64,000 nucleotides of DNA, taken from Beaufortia kweichowensis. Its lineage: Eukaryota; Chordata; Actinopteri; Cypriniformes; Gastromyzontidae. Positions 11,885 to 42,241 of this stretch are shown here, piece by piece. Positions within the stretch are counted from its first letter, which is position 1. Every line of letters begins with the position of its first letter. The position numbers were made by a program, and so were the translations under genes. The stretch covers positions 285,001 to 349,000 of the forward strand of contig CM032815.1 in assembly GCA_019155185.1 (NCBI GenBank). The letters run 5' to 3'. Below the pieces are notes generated by a model. That model made no database searches, was not told the origin of the DNA, and saw nothing but the letters and a program-made list of their open reading frames with translations.

Positions 11885-14800
11885 GTGCGTGTGTGTGTGT
11901 GTGTGTGTGTTTGTGTGAGCAGTTGTTATTTCTTGCTTATCACACGTCTGGTGTGTATCCTGACAGAGATGATGTATTTCAGGATCATTCATGATCTCAT
12001 CAGTCCCGGCTGTAGTTGATTGTGTGTTTTACACTACAGAATGTTCAAACATAACATCACAATTAGACAACAGTTCAGTTTATGCAAAGAATAATGAATA
12101 ATTACAAGCTGTGTAAGCGCAGGGTAAAGACGTGTTATTTAGAAACAATAATTAAATAATAATGTTTTGGTTTGTAAGAGGTTTTTATCATGCTGATAGA
12201 TCAGATGGTTTAAATCCTCATGTAAGTCTCTCTCAAAGTGTTTAAAGCATTTGTTTCTGTTTAAATCATGATTTTTTTATAGTCAGATAAAGTGCTGTTT
12301 TCAGATAACTGTCAGATAACTCGTGTATAGACTGATATTTTTCTGATGTCTGGACTCTATTAACGGTTTATATTTAATAAAATATAAACAGATGGTTCAA
12401 TATATTGATAATAAATACATCCTCATCATATCTCAGTACTAAAGCTGACAGACGGGTGTAATCCTGAACGAGATCTTTCTGATATTAATCTCTCATTCTG
12501 TATGTCAGTTTCGACTCGGTGCGGTGGACCTGCAGGTGCTGCCGGATCCGGCTGAAGTCATCAGGGAGCTCATTACTCACGGCCTGGACCTCAACAAACA
12601 TCTGCAGACCGAAAACCAAAACCTGCTCCAGGAGAACCACAAACTCAGACGAGAACAAGAACGTATGAGCACCGAGTGAGTCCCACCAGACACGACAACT
12701 ATAACACTTATGATCTGAACACCATTCTAATGTTAATGATCAATTCAATGTGGACCTGAGAGAGAAAATGTTTGTTTCTTTGTTCCTGGAAACACATTTC
12801 AAAGAAACATGATGCAGTTATGTAATCTGTACACACACTTTCTTCATGCTTACAGTGTTTTCAGGAGATGTTTGCTGTGAGGAAGTGAAGGGTGATATTC
12901 AGCAGCTGATTTGAGATATTTAGGGCACGTGACGTGTTCCGCTCAGAGAGGGTGTTGGTGTGAAACACGAGGGAATCCCTGATGACGGGTTCTGTGTGTG
13001 TGTGTGTTCACACGTGTGTCTGCAGCTCGTTCTCCATGTGCTTCAGTTTTTCCTCTCTTCACCACGGCAGCGGTGACATCATCAGCCACAATGTACCGCC
13101 ACGCTTCCAGACGTATGAGCTGTTTTATAATCCTCCACAGGTGTCTCTGTTCAAAGCTGCTGCTAATGTTTTCCACATTCAATAATTGGGTGTTAATGCA
13201 GATATATAATCTCATCAGTAGAACATTACATTGGTATAAGATTAGATTGCCATTCATTTACACGACATGCTTTTAATCATTTATATGAGAAATCTCCAAA
13301 TGATGAGAAAAACTCTAAAACTGTGGTGTGGCCTTTGAAGAAGATTTTATTCATCATAAAATGAAGGAATTATGTACTAGTTATTCTACTATTAAAAATA
13401 TAAAGGAATCATGTATCGTTTTAACTTTATAAGTTCTATTGTGTGTGTGCTGGTAAGTCAGCAGGATATCTCTAACTTTAACCCCCCAGATCATTCAAAA
13501 ATGACACGTATACGTACAAACCAACCTATATAAACCCTGTTTAACCAAACAGCCCTCAGTGTATCTAGAGATGGGCTCGGCTTGATTGTTTTCCCAATAA
13601 AGTCTATTCTTTTGGCATCAAAACCCAAAGACATTTGAGTGTTTTCTTCAGTTTGGGAAAGAGGGGATCCACAACACCTTTTCACATGGACAGATAAACA
13701 GGACATCCATCATCGTCACACCCAAACCTTCTTTTCAAGCTTTTAACTTCATGTCTTGATTTGGAGGTCTCTGGTTTGTCGTCATATCTACTTGATTTTG
13801 GAGTATTTGTGTGAACGGGATCATTTTGACAATGTTGTTGTCTCATTGTTCATGTCTAAACCTACCCAAAATGAACTAATCATTAGCAGAATATAATTTT
13901 ATTACCTTTTAGAAGAATGGTTAAATTACTTCCCAAATTTTCACTATATATATGGTTGTGTTCCTGAACTTTATCCAGCATTGATTCATTGTTCTGTACT
14001 TGTGTAAATGTGCATGTTGTTGACAGGATGGAGAGATACGTGCAGGGAAAGGAGAATCTGGAGAGAGAGATGTACGGTCGCTTTGTGTTGCTGCTGAATG
14101 AGAAGAAATCTAAACTCCGAGCGTTACACGGCAGAATCACTGAGCTTCAACAGTCTGAAGATAAAGATGGACAAAGGTGAAGATCTTATTCTGACCTCAT
14201 GATTCATCCTCACATGAATCCTCTTCTGACGCACTGTCATATCAAAAACACTTTCTCACTTCAACTTTTCCAGCTTTCCACTGTTAAGAAACTCTGTTTT
14301 ATTAGGTAATCCTCTGAGAACGTCACTTCTCAGATTTGTGATGACTGTAATTTAATTTTGGGGGAAAAGTGAATTTTCATTTGTTTAAAGACATAAGAAG
14401 AGACTGATGGAAAGTCTTTGAATCTGTACAGACTTATTTACAAAGAGACTGATGTGCTTAAGTAATGTCTCAGAAATCTTCACAACAAAACTGTTCGCAA
14501 TATTTAGTCTGCTAAAAGACCTGAATGAAACCAGTCGAGGGTAAAATGCTCTTTGAATTCCCTGAGAGATGCAAATAGGTGCCAATCACGATCACAATGT
14601 TTTATGTGACGTTTTCATGAGTTTTCTGACCTGGTGTGGTTCTGTGAAATGTTGTGTGTGTTTGTCATGTATGTGTTGTGTTATTGTAGAGGTAAAGAGG
14701 ACAGACGTGATGAAGATCATGAGGCGATTGAAGCGGGTTCAGGACAGGAAAGTGATTATGGAGGCAGTACAGAAGAAGAAGAAGCTGAAGAAGCTGGACG

Positions 14801-17505
14801 TCCAGATCTTAAAGGTCAAACCTCAAACTAACAAACATTTCCTTTCTCTTTGTTTTAAGCATTTACGGGAAATGGATTATTTCGAGGTTTATAATGTTTT
14901 GTTTTGGATGCTGAGCATACAGATGAACTGAAGAAGAGTTTTGGTTTGGAGCTTGTTGTCTGATGTTGGCTTGAAGAGCTGGACAATAAAACTCCTGTAA
15001 AGTCAAAAACACTAAATAACACTGAAACATTATGAGACTTAATACACTTCTATTGACTGAAGCAGATACTAGTGTTTGACAAACAAACCCGAGTCGATGT
15101 TAAAACCTGTCAGAGATAGTTCATTGTTTTATAATATCTATTATTAAATATGTTTATATTCTTCTTAGTTTTTAGAAAATAAACATGTGATATACACATG
15201 ATTTCTGTGATTTAAAATACACAAACTAGAAGCAATAATAGCCAACAAATAAAGAAGAGAGTCTTTAAAGAACATAACATTTGTGAATAAACTTGATTTA
15301 TTTTCTGCTCACATCTGTCACGATTAGTTTGTGTTCATTTGATTTGATCATCATTTGATGGTGGGATGTGTACGGAATGGAAAAGGACTTGTAGTGAATC
15401 CAGCATTGTTATGGTGTTGTTTGGTGTCGCTGCAGAGATGCACATGTACATGTGTTTAATGAAGCTCATTAGTCAAAAGCGAGTGTGACCTTTGACCCTG
15501 ACATCAAACACGGGGTCAGTGAATAATGAGCACAGCTCACAGTAGTCATCTCATAAGATCTCCCCCGTCATCAGTTACGTCTGTGCCGTAGACCCCGGCT
15601 ATGACATCAGCTCACAGACTTTGTTTCTTGGAAACGGTGTGTGCTTGATTTCAACATCGAGCTACTTAAAGACCTGTTGAGTCACTGCGTTTTCAGGCAG
15701 AAAAGGAAAATTAGGTGGAGTCACAGTTGATTTAGTCTGAGAGTTGCTCAATTTCTCTTTTTTTTTCTTGTGTAAAGCCTGTGGAGTAAAAGCAGGTTGT
15801 AAAACACTGAATCTTAAACGCTTGTTTCCAGCGCTCGCATGACTTTATAAACACGGTGAAGTGGAATGTATGGTTGCTGGGCGTCTTAAGATCGTGTTAA
15901 ACTGTGTGTCAGCTTTGCTTTTATAAACTGAGTTTTCTTCACAATAAAATAAACCAATAAAATCTTCATTTTTATAAAGTGTAATGGAACGAGTCCTTTA
16001 ATGTGCTAAGAGAAACCTCAGTTCAGTGTAAATAAAGACGCGTGTCAGTGTAAACACAACACACACATTTACAGTGTTGTCACATAAAAGATTTTGTGAA
16101 ACACACAACATGTATATTTGTTAAACATGTTTTTATATTGTTATTGTTGGTTTGAACAGAGCCGTCTGAAAACAGTCCGATGGATGAGAGTCTGAATGAC
16201 ATCACAGATGTGGCACCGTGTCGTAAACGGCGTCATCGTCACCTTCATCAGTCTGAAACTAAAAGAGCAGCGTTTCTCCACAGATCCAGGTATCTTCATC
16301 ATCATCATCATCATCATCATCACACACACACCTGTAATCCTGAAGAAACACATCTGATCTGTTCCATCTGATACCCATAAACCCCAGCGACTGTCATCAT
16401 AAATCTCTCAGAATCATCATCATCTCTCCTCCTGTTACAGATATATTAAAGGATCTGTGTGTTTTCAGGGCAGACCCCCCCGCTCACTTTATATATTAGT
16501 AGAAAAACAATCTGATTTTATTTTGTTCTCTAAACCGAATGGTTTAGATTTGCATTGAGCAACATTTGTCCATATGTTACGTGTCTCTGCAGTGGTTCAT
16601 CTGTTCATCTGTATTTGACGATGGTGTGATGGTTTCGTCTTAGAATAAGAGTTTGGCTCTACAGACAGATGATTTGAAGGTGTATGACGTGTTGTCACAT
16701 GTCAGGTGTTGAACAGACTGAGAGTTTGTGTTGGTTTGGTCTTTCTGCTATAGCTGTAAGAATTTCCAAATGTTTATAGACTTCATGATGTGGAAACGTG
16801 ACTCTGTAGAGAATCTCATTGCGTTTGCCTTTTTATATCACAGGAGGAGAAAAATCCAGCTGGAGTTTCTCCCAGATTTCAAATCATCATCATCATTTCA
16901 TTCTCCTCCGGGGTTGAAACGGGCGCGTGGCGTCAAATTCCTCTGTTAATAACAGTTTTGTGTTTTGGAGAAAGCAGAAACACTCGTGTAGAAGTGACGC
17001 TTATTTTTGGCCTCGTATGCTGATTGATTTTCTGTGGCAAGCAGTTTTAAAGAGACCTAAACGTGAACGCTTTAATGTTCTGTGAGATAAATAATGAGTC
17101 AGATTATGAAGACTGTGTCACTGTTCAGACCTCTCGTGTCAGCGTCTTCTCAAAGCAAACGGGTTTATATTGTGGCTTTACAGTCAGCATCCAAAATCTC
17201 AAGCCAAGACACAAACCCCAGAACAGAGAGAAGAATTAACACCGTAACGCTTTCACGAAACACACAAACCCAGACGGCTGGCATCCACAGATGGCGACTG
17301 TGTGCCATGACATCTGCTGTAATAAAGAGCATTTTAAAAGCATTTCTCAAGAGAAGCCTGAAAAGAATCATGGAGACAGATCTTTTGTTTATTCAGCTAC
17401 AGAACATCATGTGTTCTCTCTCTACGGTTCCTGAACCTGTCAATCATGAACCTGGTCAAAGAGAAGAAAGTTAGAAGATTCAGAACTCACCATACAACAT
17501 TTGGC

Positions 17506-17537
<32 letters not shown>

Positions 17538-17574
17538 CGGAGAGAGAGAGACGGAGAGAGAGAGGGAGAGAGAG

Positions 17575-17654
<80 letters not shown>

Positions 17655-17678
17655 GAGAGACAGAGAGGAGAGAGAGAG

Positions 17679-17746
<68 letters not shown>

Positions 17747-17772
17747 GGAGAGAGAGAGAGCGAGAGAGAGAG

Positions 17773-17811
<39 letters not shown>

Positions 17812-20800
17812 CGGAGAGAGAGAGAGAGGAGAGAGAGACATACATAAGCATAATGACAAACATAAAATTACATTCTGTACATGTAAATGAATCTATAAGT
17901 AATGTATTAATATAATATCATAATGCAGATAATCTAGGATGTCCTCATTTTCTTTATGTAAAACTGAATGTATTATCTCTTTAGTTTTGGAGTTAATAAT
18001 ATGACCCAAACATTTCATGTGTGTTAGATGTAAGTTTTTAGTGTTGTTGTTTTTTATAACTGAAGAAGTCTAGTATAGCGGTTTGAGATGTTTATTAATC
18101 CTAAAATGGATTTGTAATGAAATCTCATTGCAGTATATTTCACATCAGATGTGTTTCTTTGCTTCTGAAAAACATCCAGATGTAAATCTTGTATGTGAAG
18201 TTGATGGTTTTGATCTCAGTTGTCCTGCAGTAGTTGTAGTATATATAGAGTATATAGATGAAAGTTTATAGTCATGTAATCTCATATAACAGTAGTCTGA
18301 CATTTATATACAACCCCCTCGAGCGATATATAACGTCTTTCCTCTCTCCTGTAGCTTCTTAACCAGATCCAGAGCTTCTCATCATCTGTCATAGAAACAT
18401 AAGAGGTTTCTCTAAACCCACAGACATTTCCCACAATATGAATCAAAATACAGCGACTTATAAGACGGGCGCGTCTTTTACTGTGAAGTGCGTAAAATCT
18501 TCCGTGTGGCCTGTAGGAAACGTGACTCACTGCTACCTGTGCGTTTCCTCATGACGAGCACTTAAGATCCAGCTCTGTCTTCATCATCAAAGCTTTTCCC
18601 TGCAGCGCCGCTCGCTTTAGTTTCATTTAAATCACTTCCATATGAAGAGCCTCTGATCAAACCACATGATATTTACATGCGTATGAATTCACATGCACTG
18701 TTTACATACAGATTGTGTGAGAATACAGTAAGACGACTGCAGTATCTTACCGCATCACAAAGTCTTGTTAAAAGCACTTTAGACTGATTTCTGATTTACT
18801 GACATCAAATAACGTTTGGTTTCAGGCTGCAGCTCATTCTCTTTCTGTGCTTATATTGTAGGAAATCTTCATCAGGGTTTGAGCTTTTGAGCTTTTATTC
18901 ATGCACGTGATCCCGTCTCTCAATCTAATCATCATAATTTCACTATGATTTTAATCTTAAACATGGTCTTACTCAGTCTATATTAAAGATATCACAGAAT
19001 GATCTTTATGATTTTCTTCAGGTTTTCACAGACAGGGTCACATATACATTCATCTGGATGTTTTTGTTTAAAGAAGAGAAGTTTAGAAGCAATACTCAGT
19101 TTTTACTGATGTTACAAACAAGTGAAAGTTGATCAGTGCAGTAATGCAGAAGAGATTTTCTTCATACCTTTTCAAGTAAAAACGTATTAGAAGCGATTAA
19201 ACTGTCATTAGGTTGTGATTGTTTTTCAGTCTGCAGGAGAAATCTGATGTTTAGCTCTCAGGGAGAGGTTTACCTTATTATTATTATTATGTGCACAAAT
19301 GAATATATTAGAAGAAACTTCAGTGTGTGTCGCCTGTTTCTGAACTTCCTCTTGAATTCATGAGCTGTGTGATTGTTCAGTCAGATGATTCTTTCACTGC
19401 AGGAATGTGAATAATCTCATATAGAAAGAAATATAAAGCTGTGATATGTTTTATTTCAACACAGATTGGTCAGTGTGTGTTACAGATATGAATCATATCT
19501 CAGATGAGTGATCAGACATGGAAACCATCAGACTGAATGAAATGTAAATCAGGAGATCTGTGATATTTTCTCTTGCTGTTTTACACGTTTCTGATCGTGT
19601 TGTGTATATGGAGTTGATCAGTGACACACTGCTGGATGTGAAGCTGTTTCTCATAAACGGCACTTGGTTTCCAGAGGAAAGATCTTTATGTGCACGCTTT
19701 TAACAAACTCATTTCCCCCTCACAGAGACTCTTATTAAAGCTCACAAATATTAGTCAAGCTCAGACGTTGAGTTCGGTCTCTGATGGGTTTTAGTAAAGT
19801 CTGCATATGTCATGCATTAGAAAGGTCAGTCCGCTGTATGTTTGTGTGAAGAAATACCTTTCGTACTTTACGGTCATCTTTCAAATCTTTGATCATTGAA
19901 TTAGTGCTTGTAAGAGATAGCGAGTGTTTTAAATGTAAAAGCTTTTTAGCGCAGAACTCATTTGAGTTACAGACATGAATGAATCTTTAAATCTTGCTGC
20001 TTTGTTAAAGACATTAAACTTATGACGTGACCCTAGCAACCTCATAGCAACACTCTTGAGCATCTTAGCAACTGCTTAGCAACACCCTGGCATCAGGGAT
20101 TATACACAAATGTTTCAACTCATTATTGGGTCAAATCTTTACAAACCCAACCATTAGATGAAATAGATTTAGAACATGTTTATATTTGACCTCACTGTGT
20201 ATTTTGGGTTTGTCCATATTTTACTCAATGATGGATTGAAACAACCCAGTATGATTTCTATTCCGAGTTATCTATTGATTATGTTTCGACTAATGTTTAT
20301 CTCTAACTATCATTTGCAGATCAGCGGTTTGACTAAACTCACATCTGGAACATCAGCACTGTGCTGTTTTAACTCATTCTCTCTCTCTTGAATTATTTCA
20401 GGAGCTGTTGGGAAATGAAGGTGTTGGAGTCTCAGTTCAGCTGCCAGACCTGCATTAGTCAAACTTTTCCATATGACTTGTGTTTCCTCATGAAATCAAC
20501 ACAAACCTGTGCAAGCCTTTCCTCTGTTACTGGAACTGATTTACACAACTGAACTTCTTTATTCATTAAACACTTAGCCTGCTATAGTCGAACCTTTTTA
20601 GTTTTCACAGGAACCATATACATCCAAAGATGTTTCTTTAAGATTATTTGAACTTGCTGTGAACCGCTGAAGAATCTTTAAGACGGTGTTGTGAGTGTTT
20701 GTCAGTAGACACGTGTCTAACTCTTCTGTCGTGTGTGTTAATAACATCCATGTTGTCCATGTGGTTTTTAGGGCACCACCGGACAAGCTTTGCTTAAAAG

Positions 20801-21664
20801 GCTACATGATCCTCAGCACATCCTGAAATTAACAGGCTTACAGGACCATAAATCTTATTTATTTTCCCTCTGACCTGATTTCTTTTAGTGCTTTGAAATG
20901 TTCTTATTGAGGAGATCCTGTGGGAATTACTGCAGCTTAAACCTTGAACTTGTTTTATAGACGAGGAACCGTTTCTGTGATTCTAATTTCATCATCTTGT
21001 CATACCGTAAAAGTTAGTGTAATATCGGGCTAAAGATCTGAATGAAACGTATATCTAACCCTAAACATAAAACTAAAATCAAAACAGAGAGAATTTTTGA
21101 TGCTGTTTAGATCTTTTCAGATCAGGTCGAGATAAATGGATCAGGTTTGAATGGCGTGCCGAACTGATGCTATCGTTTATAATTGAAAAAATTCAAACAA
21201 AAATCATCAGCAGTGGTCTAAGACTTTGACTCGATTGTATATATATATATATATTTTTTTTTGAAACATTATTGTGTACATCTGCAACCTACAAACTCTT
21301 ACTATCATGAATGAATGTGTGATACTAAAAGCTGTGCATGACATGTAACTGATTATAGACCTGACAGAAACACGCTGAACTGTACAACATGTTGACTTTT
21401 ATGGGCCGGCGAGCCTCAGGCGGCATTAGATTTGACTGGGTCACTGTAATCACACAGCGACAAGAATTTACTCCAGTGTCATGACTTATAATGACTCCTG
21501 CTATGTATTTAACCTTTCACCTTCAGTTGACGGTTGTTCCTTCACTTTGTAATTTTAGAGAGAAGCCGACAGAAGAGGCCAAAGCAGAAACCAGCAGAAC
21601 TCCAAATGTCCAACAGAACGCAGCAGCCGTTCCTGATCCAGATGACCTGTTTGATGATATCTGA
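4530..21664 (+). CDS. xrcc4: DNA repair protein XRCC4, 8 coding exons
   Basis: Coding exons: 4530-4534, 7531-7670, 7771-7964, 12509-12675, 14027-14176, 14690-14814, 16160-16289 and 21559-21664. All junctions are GT-AG with matching phase; the total is 1017 nt, 338 residues (human 336). The start codon is split from the rest: exon 1 supplies ATG AG and exon 2 continues SSNSSVRQIFITSEP. Residues 1 to about 115 form the beta-sandwich head (FRLGAVDLQ at the exon 4 start). About 120-210 is the coiled coil that dimerises and binds ligase IV BRCT repeats (FVLLLNEKKSKLRALHG). The acidic tail has Ser245-Thr246 followed by four Glu, matching the CK2-phosphorylated site that docks the FHA domains of PNKP, aprataxin and APLF. 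CRKRR at 281-285 is the nuclear signal, and the end DDLFDDI is conserved. It scaffolds ligase IV in non-homologous end joining. No broken exon was seen. Confidence 0.97.
5424..5962 (+). mobile_element. Internally deleted Tc1/mariner-like element
   Basis: Two 40-bp arms, 5424-5463 and 5923-5962 (inverted), match at 38 of 40 positions. Just outside the right arm is GTGTATTGACTTTTGTGACATA, typical of the ends of a common fish Tc1-like family. Between the arms, 5721-5906 translates on the plus strand without a stop for about 60 codons as a Tc1-transposase N-terminal helix-turn-helix region (KIGNILKLSYSPVAGVI then RFLKTGS and SPRKARSK). The catalytic DDE domain is missing, so the copy is not autonomous. 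It sits in xrcc4 intron 1. Confidence 0.8.
6540..6710. repeat. Degenerate dispersed repeats (GTTGCTA and AAAGAACC types)
   Basis: A run of GTTGCTATGG/GTTGCTAGG words (6565-6590) and an AAAGAACC segment with a nearby inverse (6635-6710) resemble short repeats common in cyprinid genomes. A matching TAGCAAC series in the other orientation occurs at 20030-20095. These are degraded copies; the family name is not certain. Confidence 0.35.
9268..9299 (+). repeat. (GT)n microsatellite, xrcc4 intron 3
   Basis: About 16 uninterrupted GT units, upstream of the much larger CA tract in the same intron. Confidence 0.95.
9604..10152 (+). repeat. Long compound (CA)n tract, xrcc4 intron 3
   Basis: About 550 bp of CA repeats interrupted by CTCTAACA, CTCTCACA and CGAGCA words that themselves recur, so the tract has higher-order repetition. 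The open frames across it are repeat artefacts. Confidence 0.97.
11628..11918 (+). repeat. Long compound (GT)n tract, xrcc4 intron 3
   Basis: About 290 bp of GT with GC and GCAT interruptions. The 5' part contains two copies of a short GTTTGCGTTTGTGTTTGGGT segment (about 11635 and 11693). It lies in the same intron as the CA tract and is complementary to it at RNA level. Confidence 0.97.
13500..13680 (+). mobile_element. Possible LTR fragment (weak)
   Basis: TATATAAACC (13527-13536) followed about 65 bp later by CCCAATAAAG (13597) has the spacing of a retroelement LTR promoter and poly(A) signal. I see no matching second LTR, primer-binding site or coding remnant, so chance or an old solo-LTR piece are both possible. 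In xrcc4 intron 4. Confidence 0.2.
16295..16332 (+). repeat. (ATC)n/(CA)n microsatellite beside xrcc4 exon 7 donor
   Basis: The donor GTATCT at 16290 is followed within a few bases by about eight CAT units and a short CA run. Confidence 0.9.
17510..17838 (+). repeat. (GA)n tract, xrcc4 intron 7
   Basis: About 330 bp of GA with scattered GAC, CGGA and GGA interruptions. The long open frames here are repeat artefacts. Confidence 0.97.
17839..21558 (+). other. Remainder of xrcc4 intron 7, no gene seen
   Basis: No coding exon compatible with XRCC4 was found between exon 7 (ends 16289, phase 2) and exon 8 (starts 21559, same phase). A splice-like segment at about 20402 (TTATTTCAG|GAGCTG) has no homology support. 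20030-20095 holds a TAGCAAC-type degenerate repeat, and 20590-20690 holds AAAGAACC-like words. Confidence 0.6.
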
Positions 21665-21759
21665 CCTTCTGCAGGAGCTGTTCCTCATCAACGAGACTGT
21701 TTTTAAACTCTAGGACTAATACAATCATACTTTTTAAAACTATTTTTACATTAAATATA

Positions 21760-21765
21760 AATAAA
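21760..21765 (+). terminator. xrcc4: xrcc4 poly(A) signal AATAAA
   Basis: Canonical hexamer 95 bp past the xrcc4 TGA, followed by A- and T-rich sequence. It implies a short 3' UTR. Confidence 0.65.
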
Positions 21766-22639
21766 AAAAGTTTTTTAATTCAAGATCAATGTTAAAAATG
21801 CAAAAGTAAAGTCAATTTCTTCATTTTCTAAACATGCTTTTAGAATGATTGTTTATTTTGGTCATTGTTTATTTTCTTTATACTTTGGTTTGAACATGAG
21901 AAAGACAAGTATTACATTTCGTTGCGCAACTCACCCCGAGACATGCGTTTCGTGGATGTGAATTTTACTTCAAATGACTTGTTAAGGAGTTTTCTTGCTT
22001 TTTTTTTTTTTGGAGAACTGTGTCTAATCAGAGAGTTTTTCTGAGCTGAGACATTAAGCAACCAGAGCTGCTTCATAGCAACACACAAACATTTGCTCGA
22101 AACACGTGGCAGCTCACTGAAATACAGCACCTAAAACATCTCGTTTCCTTTATACACGCATGCAAATATTAGGTGAAATATTCTACTCGTGTTGGCATTG
22201 CTATAGGACATAAGGGTTCCTTCTCTCCACAAAGCTCAGAAATGCTCTTGTAAGCAGAATTAGGCACTTCACATCAGTTTACAAGAGTAATTTGGTCACT
22301 TTACACCCTTTATTAACCCAGTTACTCTATCAGCATGTGGTTATCAGCGCGCACTCGGATACCCGCGGATGCGCTTTTACGCACGACGGAAGCTTTTCTG
22401 TGACTGCATGTCATCTGTAGAATGACTCTTGATTTCACTTGAGAAGATGAAATGATATTTTCTACTGTCATACACGGTTTGGTGAGACGTTACGTTATTT
22501 GCACTATGCTGGATATCGCTGCACATTTGGGGTGTTTCGTGCGCAGCCTCGTGCTTCTGCGTTCATACAGTAATACATCATCTGTGTGTTAAAGAACACA
22601 TTCATGGATTCACTTTATCAGCTCGTGTTCTAGTTTGAT

Positions 22640-22938
22640 CAGTGATGTTAGTGATGCAGAGAGCCCAGCATCGGTTCTGTTCTTCTGTAGGAATGGATCA
22701 GATGGGTTTTTGGGTGGGCATTCTCTGCCCCTCCTATACTAACTGACGAAATCATGGGTGGACGTGCGATGTGAAGTTGCTGCCGGCTCATGTCTCCAGT
22801 CTTTTCGTTGGCATCAGTGGAAGAAAAAGCACTGAGGTCTGGAGCATCCGAGAGATTTGCTCTTTTTTTGTAAGATCGGACTCTTTCTCGAGTTTGGGAA
22901 TCGAAAGTCAAGATTGTCTACTGGAGAAAAAGAATACA
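22640..22938 (+). other. vcan: vcan promoter and non-coding first exon (end 22938)
   Basis: The segment ends in a strong donor, AATACA|GTAAGTTG at 22938/22939, and precedes the vcan start-codon exon by one 1.67-kb intron, as in other vertebrate versican genes, where exon 1 is untranslated. The exon start is not defined by sequence. No clear TATA box was found; CCTATACTAACTG (22733-22745) is a weak candidate. Between the xrcc4 poly(A) signal and here (21766-22640) I see no gene. Confidence 0.55.
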
Positions 22939-23241
22939 GTAAGTTGAATTATTATTAGTATTATTATTTTCATATTCCAGTCAGTTGTATCTGTCATTGC
23001 TGAGCTAAATATTGTCTATGATTTGCTCTTTGATTTGACATTGCAGTATTTGACTGTTATTATGGGATGCTTCTTAACTCATCGACTTCTGTCACTGAAT
23101 GAGTAGCTCTTTTCTGTAAATGAGGATCATTTTCTTCATGTTGTTTTCTATGAATCTGTGTGTGTTCCAGCGCATCTCTTTGTTTCTCAGATCAGCTCGT
23201 CTTTGTTTCAGCTTTGCACACACTGATGCGTCTATCACTCA

Positions 23242-24320
<1,079 letters not shown>

Positions 24321-24606
24321 TGATCTCATCTTTATATGATCTCTCTCCTTATAAGTGCAAATGTAGGCCTATTGTTTTTTGTTGTTTGAGATTAACTATG
24401 GATTGATCATTTATAAACATGTTTTCTTATTAAATCTGTTGCTCATTTGTAAGGAGAGATGATATCAAACAGAGAATGGGTGTTTAGCTGCACAACATTT
24501 AAGACTGTGATGTATTTGTAAATGGTAAAAGAGCAACAATATAATCTGATTACTGAATGATTTATTTCTTAAATGAAGTAAAACCTTATTTCTTTACAGA
24601 TTAGAG

Positions 24607-41269
<16,663 letters not shown>

Positions 41270-41994
41270 TGTCCAAACAGATACAACAAAACCTTCAGTC
41301 CAAAGAGACGAAGCCAAACCATGTGCCTGATGAATGTTTATAAAGCGCAGAGACGTGAAGAACCCTGAGGGACTGCAAACACACACACACACGACATCAT
41401 CCACCCGTCCCACAGAAGAGTGGACTCACTATGCAATACAACATTAAATGGCATATTATATCAACATGGGAGGGTGTAATTGTCATGTATATAGTAGAGC
41501 TAATGATCATGCAAAGTAAAAACAGCTGTGAACGATGACTTCTTAAAGAACTTTAACTTTTGTACGTGTGGGAAAACTGGCTCTCGTTTGTACTCTAAAC
41601 AAAAGCGTGGGTGGGGGGGATAAAAAGACGTCACGGGCTGATGGAAATCAATGCTTGAATGGACTTAAAACAGTTCTTCATCATGGTCTTCCTCTGCAGC
41701 GTCCTCACTGGATCAATAACAAAAACTCTTATGATCATATTTACATAAGGCATCAAAATATATGGCCTGTTTTTTATTATGTGGGTTTGTAATATATAAC
41801 CATTTTTACCTTTTTTATTTTTTAAAACAAATGAATGTCATGGTAAAATATGAAAATATGAATACTGTATGTGTGGTTGAATGTGCTAGCCATTTGCTGT
41901 CGGACATTATTACAAATGTTATACATGAAGCCATAGAAGTTTAATTTATTGCTGAAAATACACTTAACAATGAACGAACTGTGAGATTTTAAAC

Positions 41995-42000
41995 AATAAA
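41995..42000 (+). terminator. vcan: vcan poly(A) signal AATAAA
   Basis: AATAAA in AAACAATAAAGCG, 726 bp past the vcan stop codon. It is the best canonical signal before the 41-bp minisatellite. Confidence 0.6.
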
Positions 42001-42241
42001 GCGCTATTGGAATATTATCAACAGAGTTTTATTCTGTGTGTGTGTGTAACACTATGACAATGATGTTCCTCTCTGTTTGGACTCACGCAAATGTTTTGCA
42101 ATATTATATTAATAGTATAATAAAGCCACACGCAAAACAGTAAACGCATTATTCTATTATAAACAATAAAAAAATCTCGGTTAACAAGTGCTAAGATTGA
42201 CACTGGCGCGGAAACGCCCCAAACACGCGCTCTGTCGTCCT

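Noticed and set aside
11543..12019. Cys/Val and His/Thr open frames over CA/GT tracts (also 9485-10150 and 36978-37352)
   Set aside because: Microsatellite translation artefacts inside introns of xrcc4 and vcan.
20402..20421. Possible extra small xrcc4 exon (TTATTTCAG|GAGCTG...GAAG|GTGTTG)
   Set aside because: Exons 7 and 8 already join in the correct phase to a full-length 338-residue protein; a 19-nt insertion would shift the frame.
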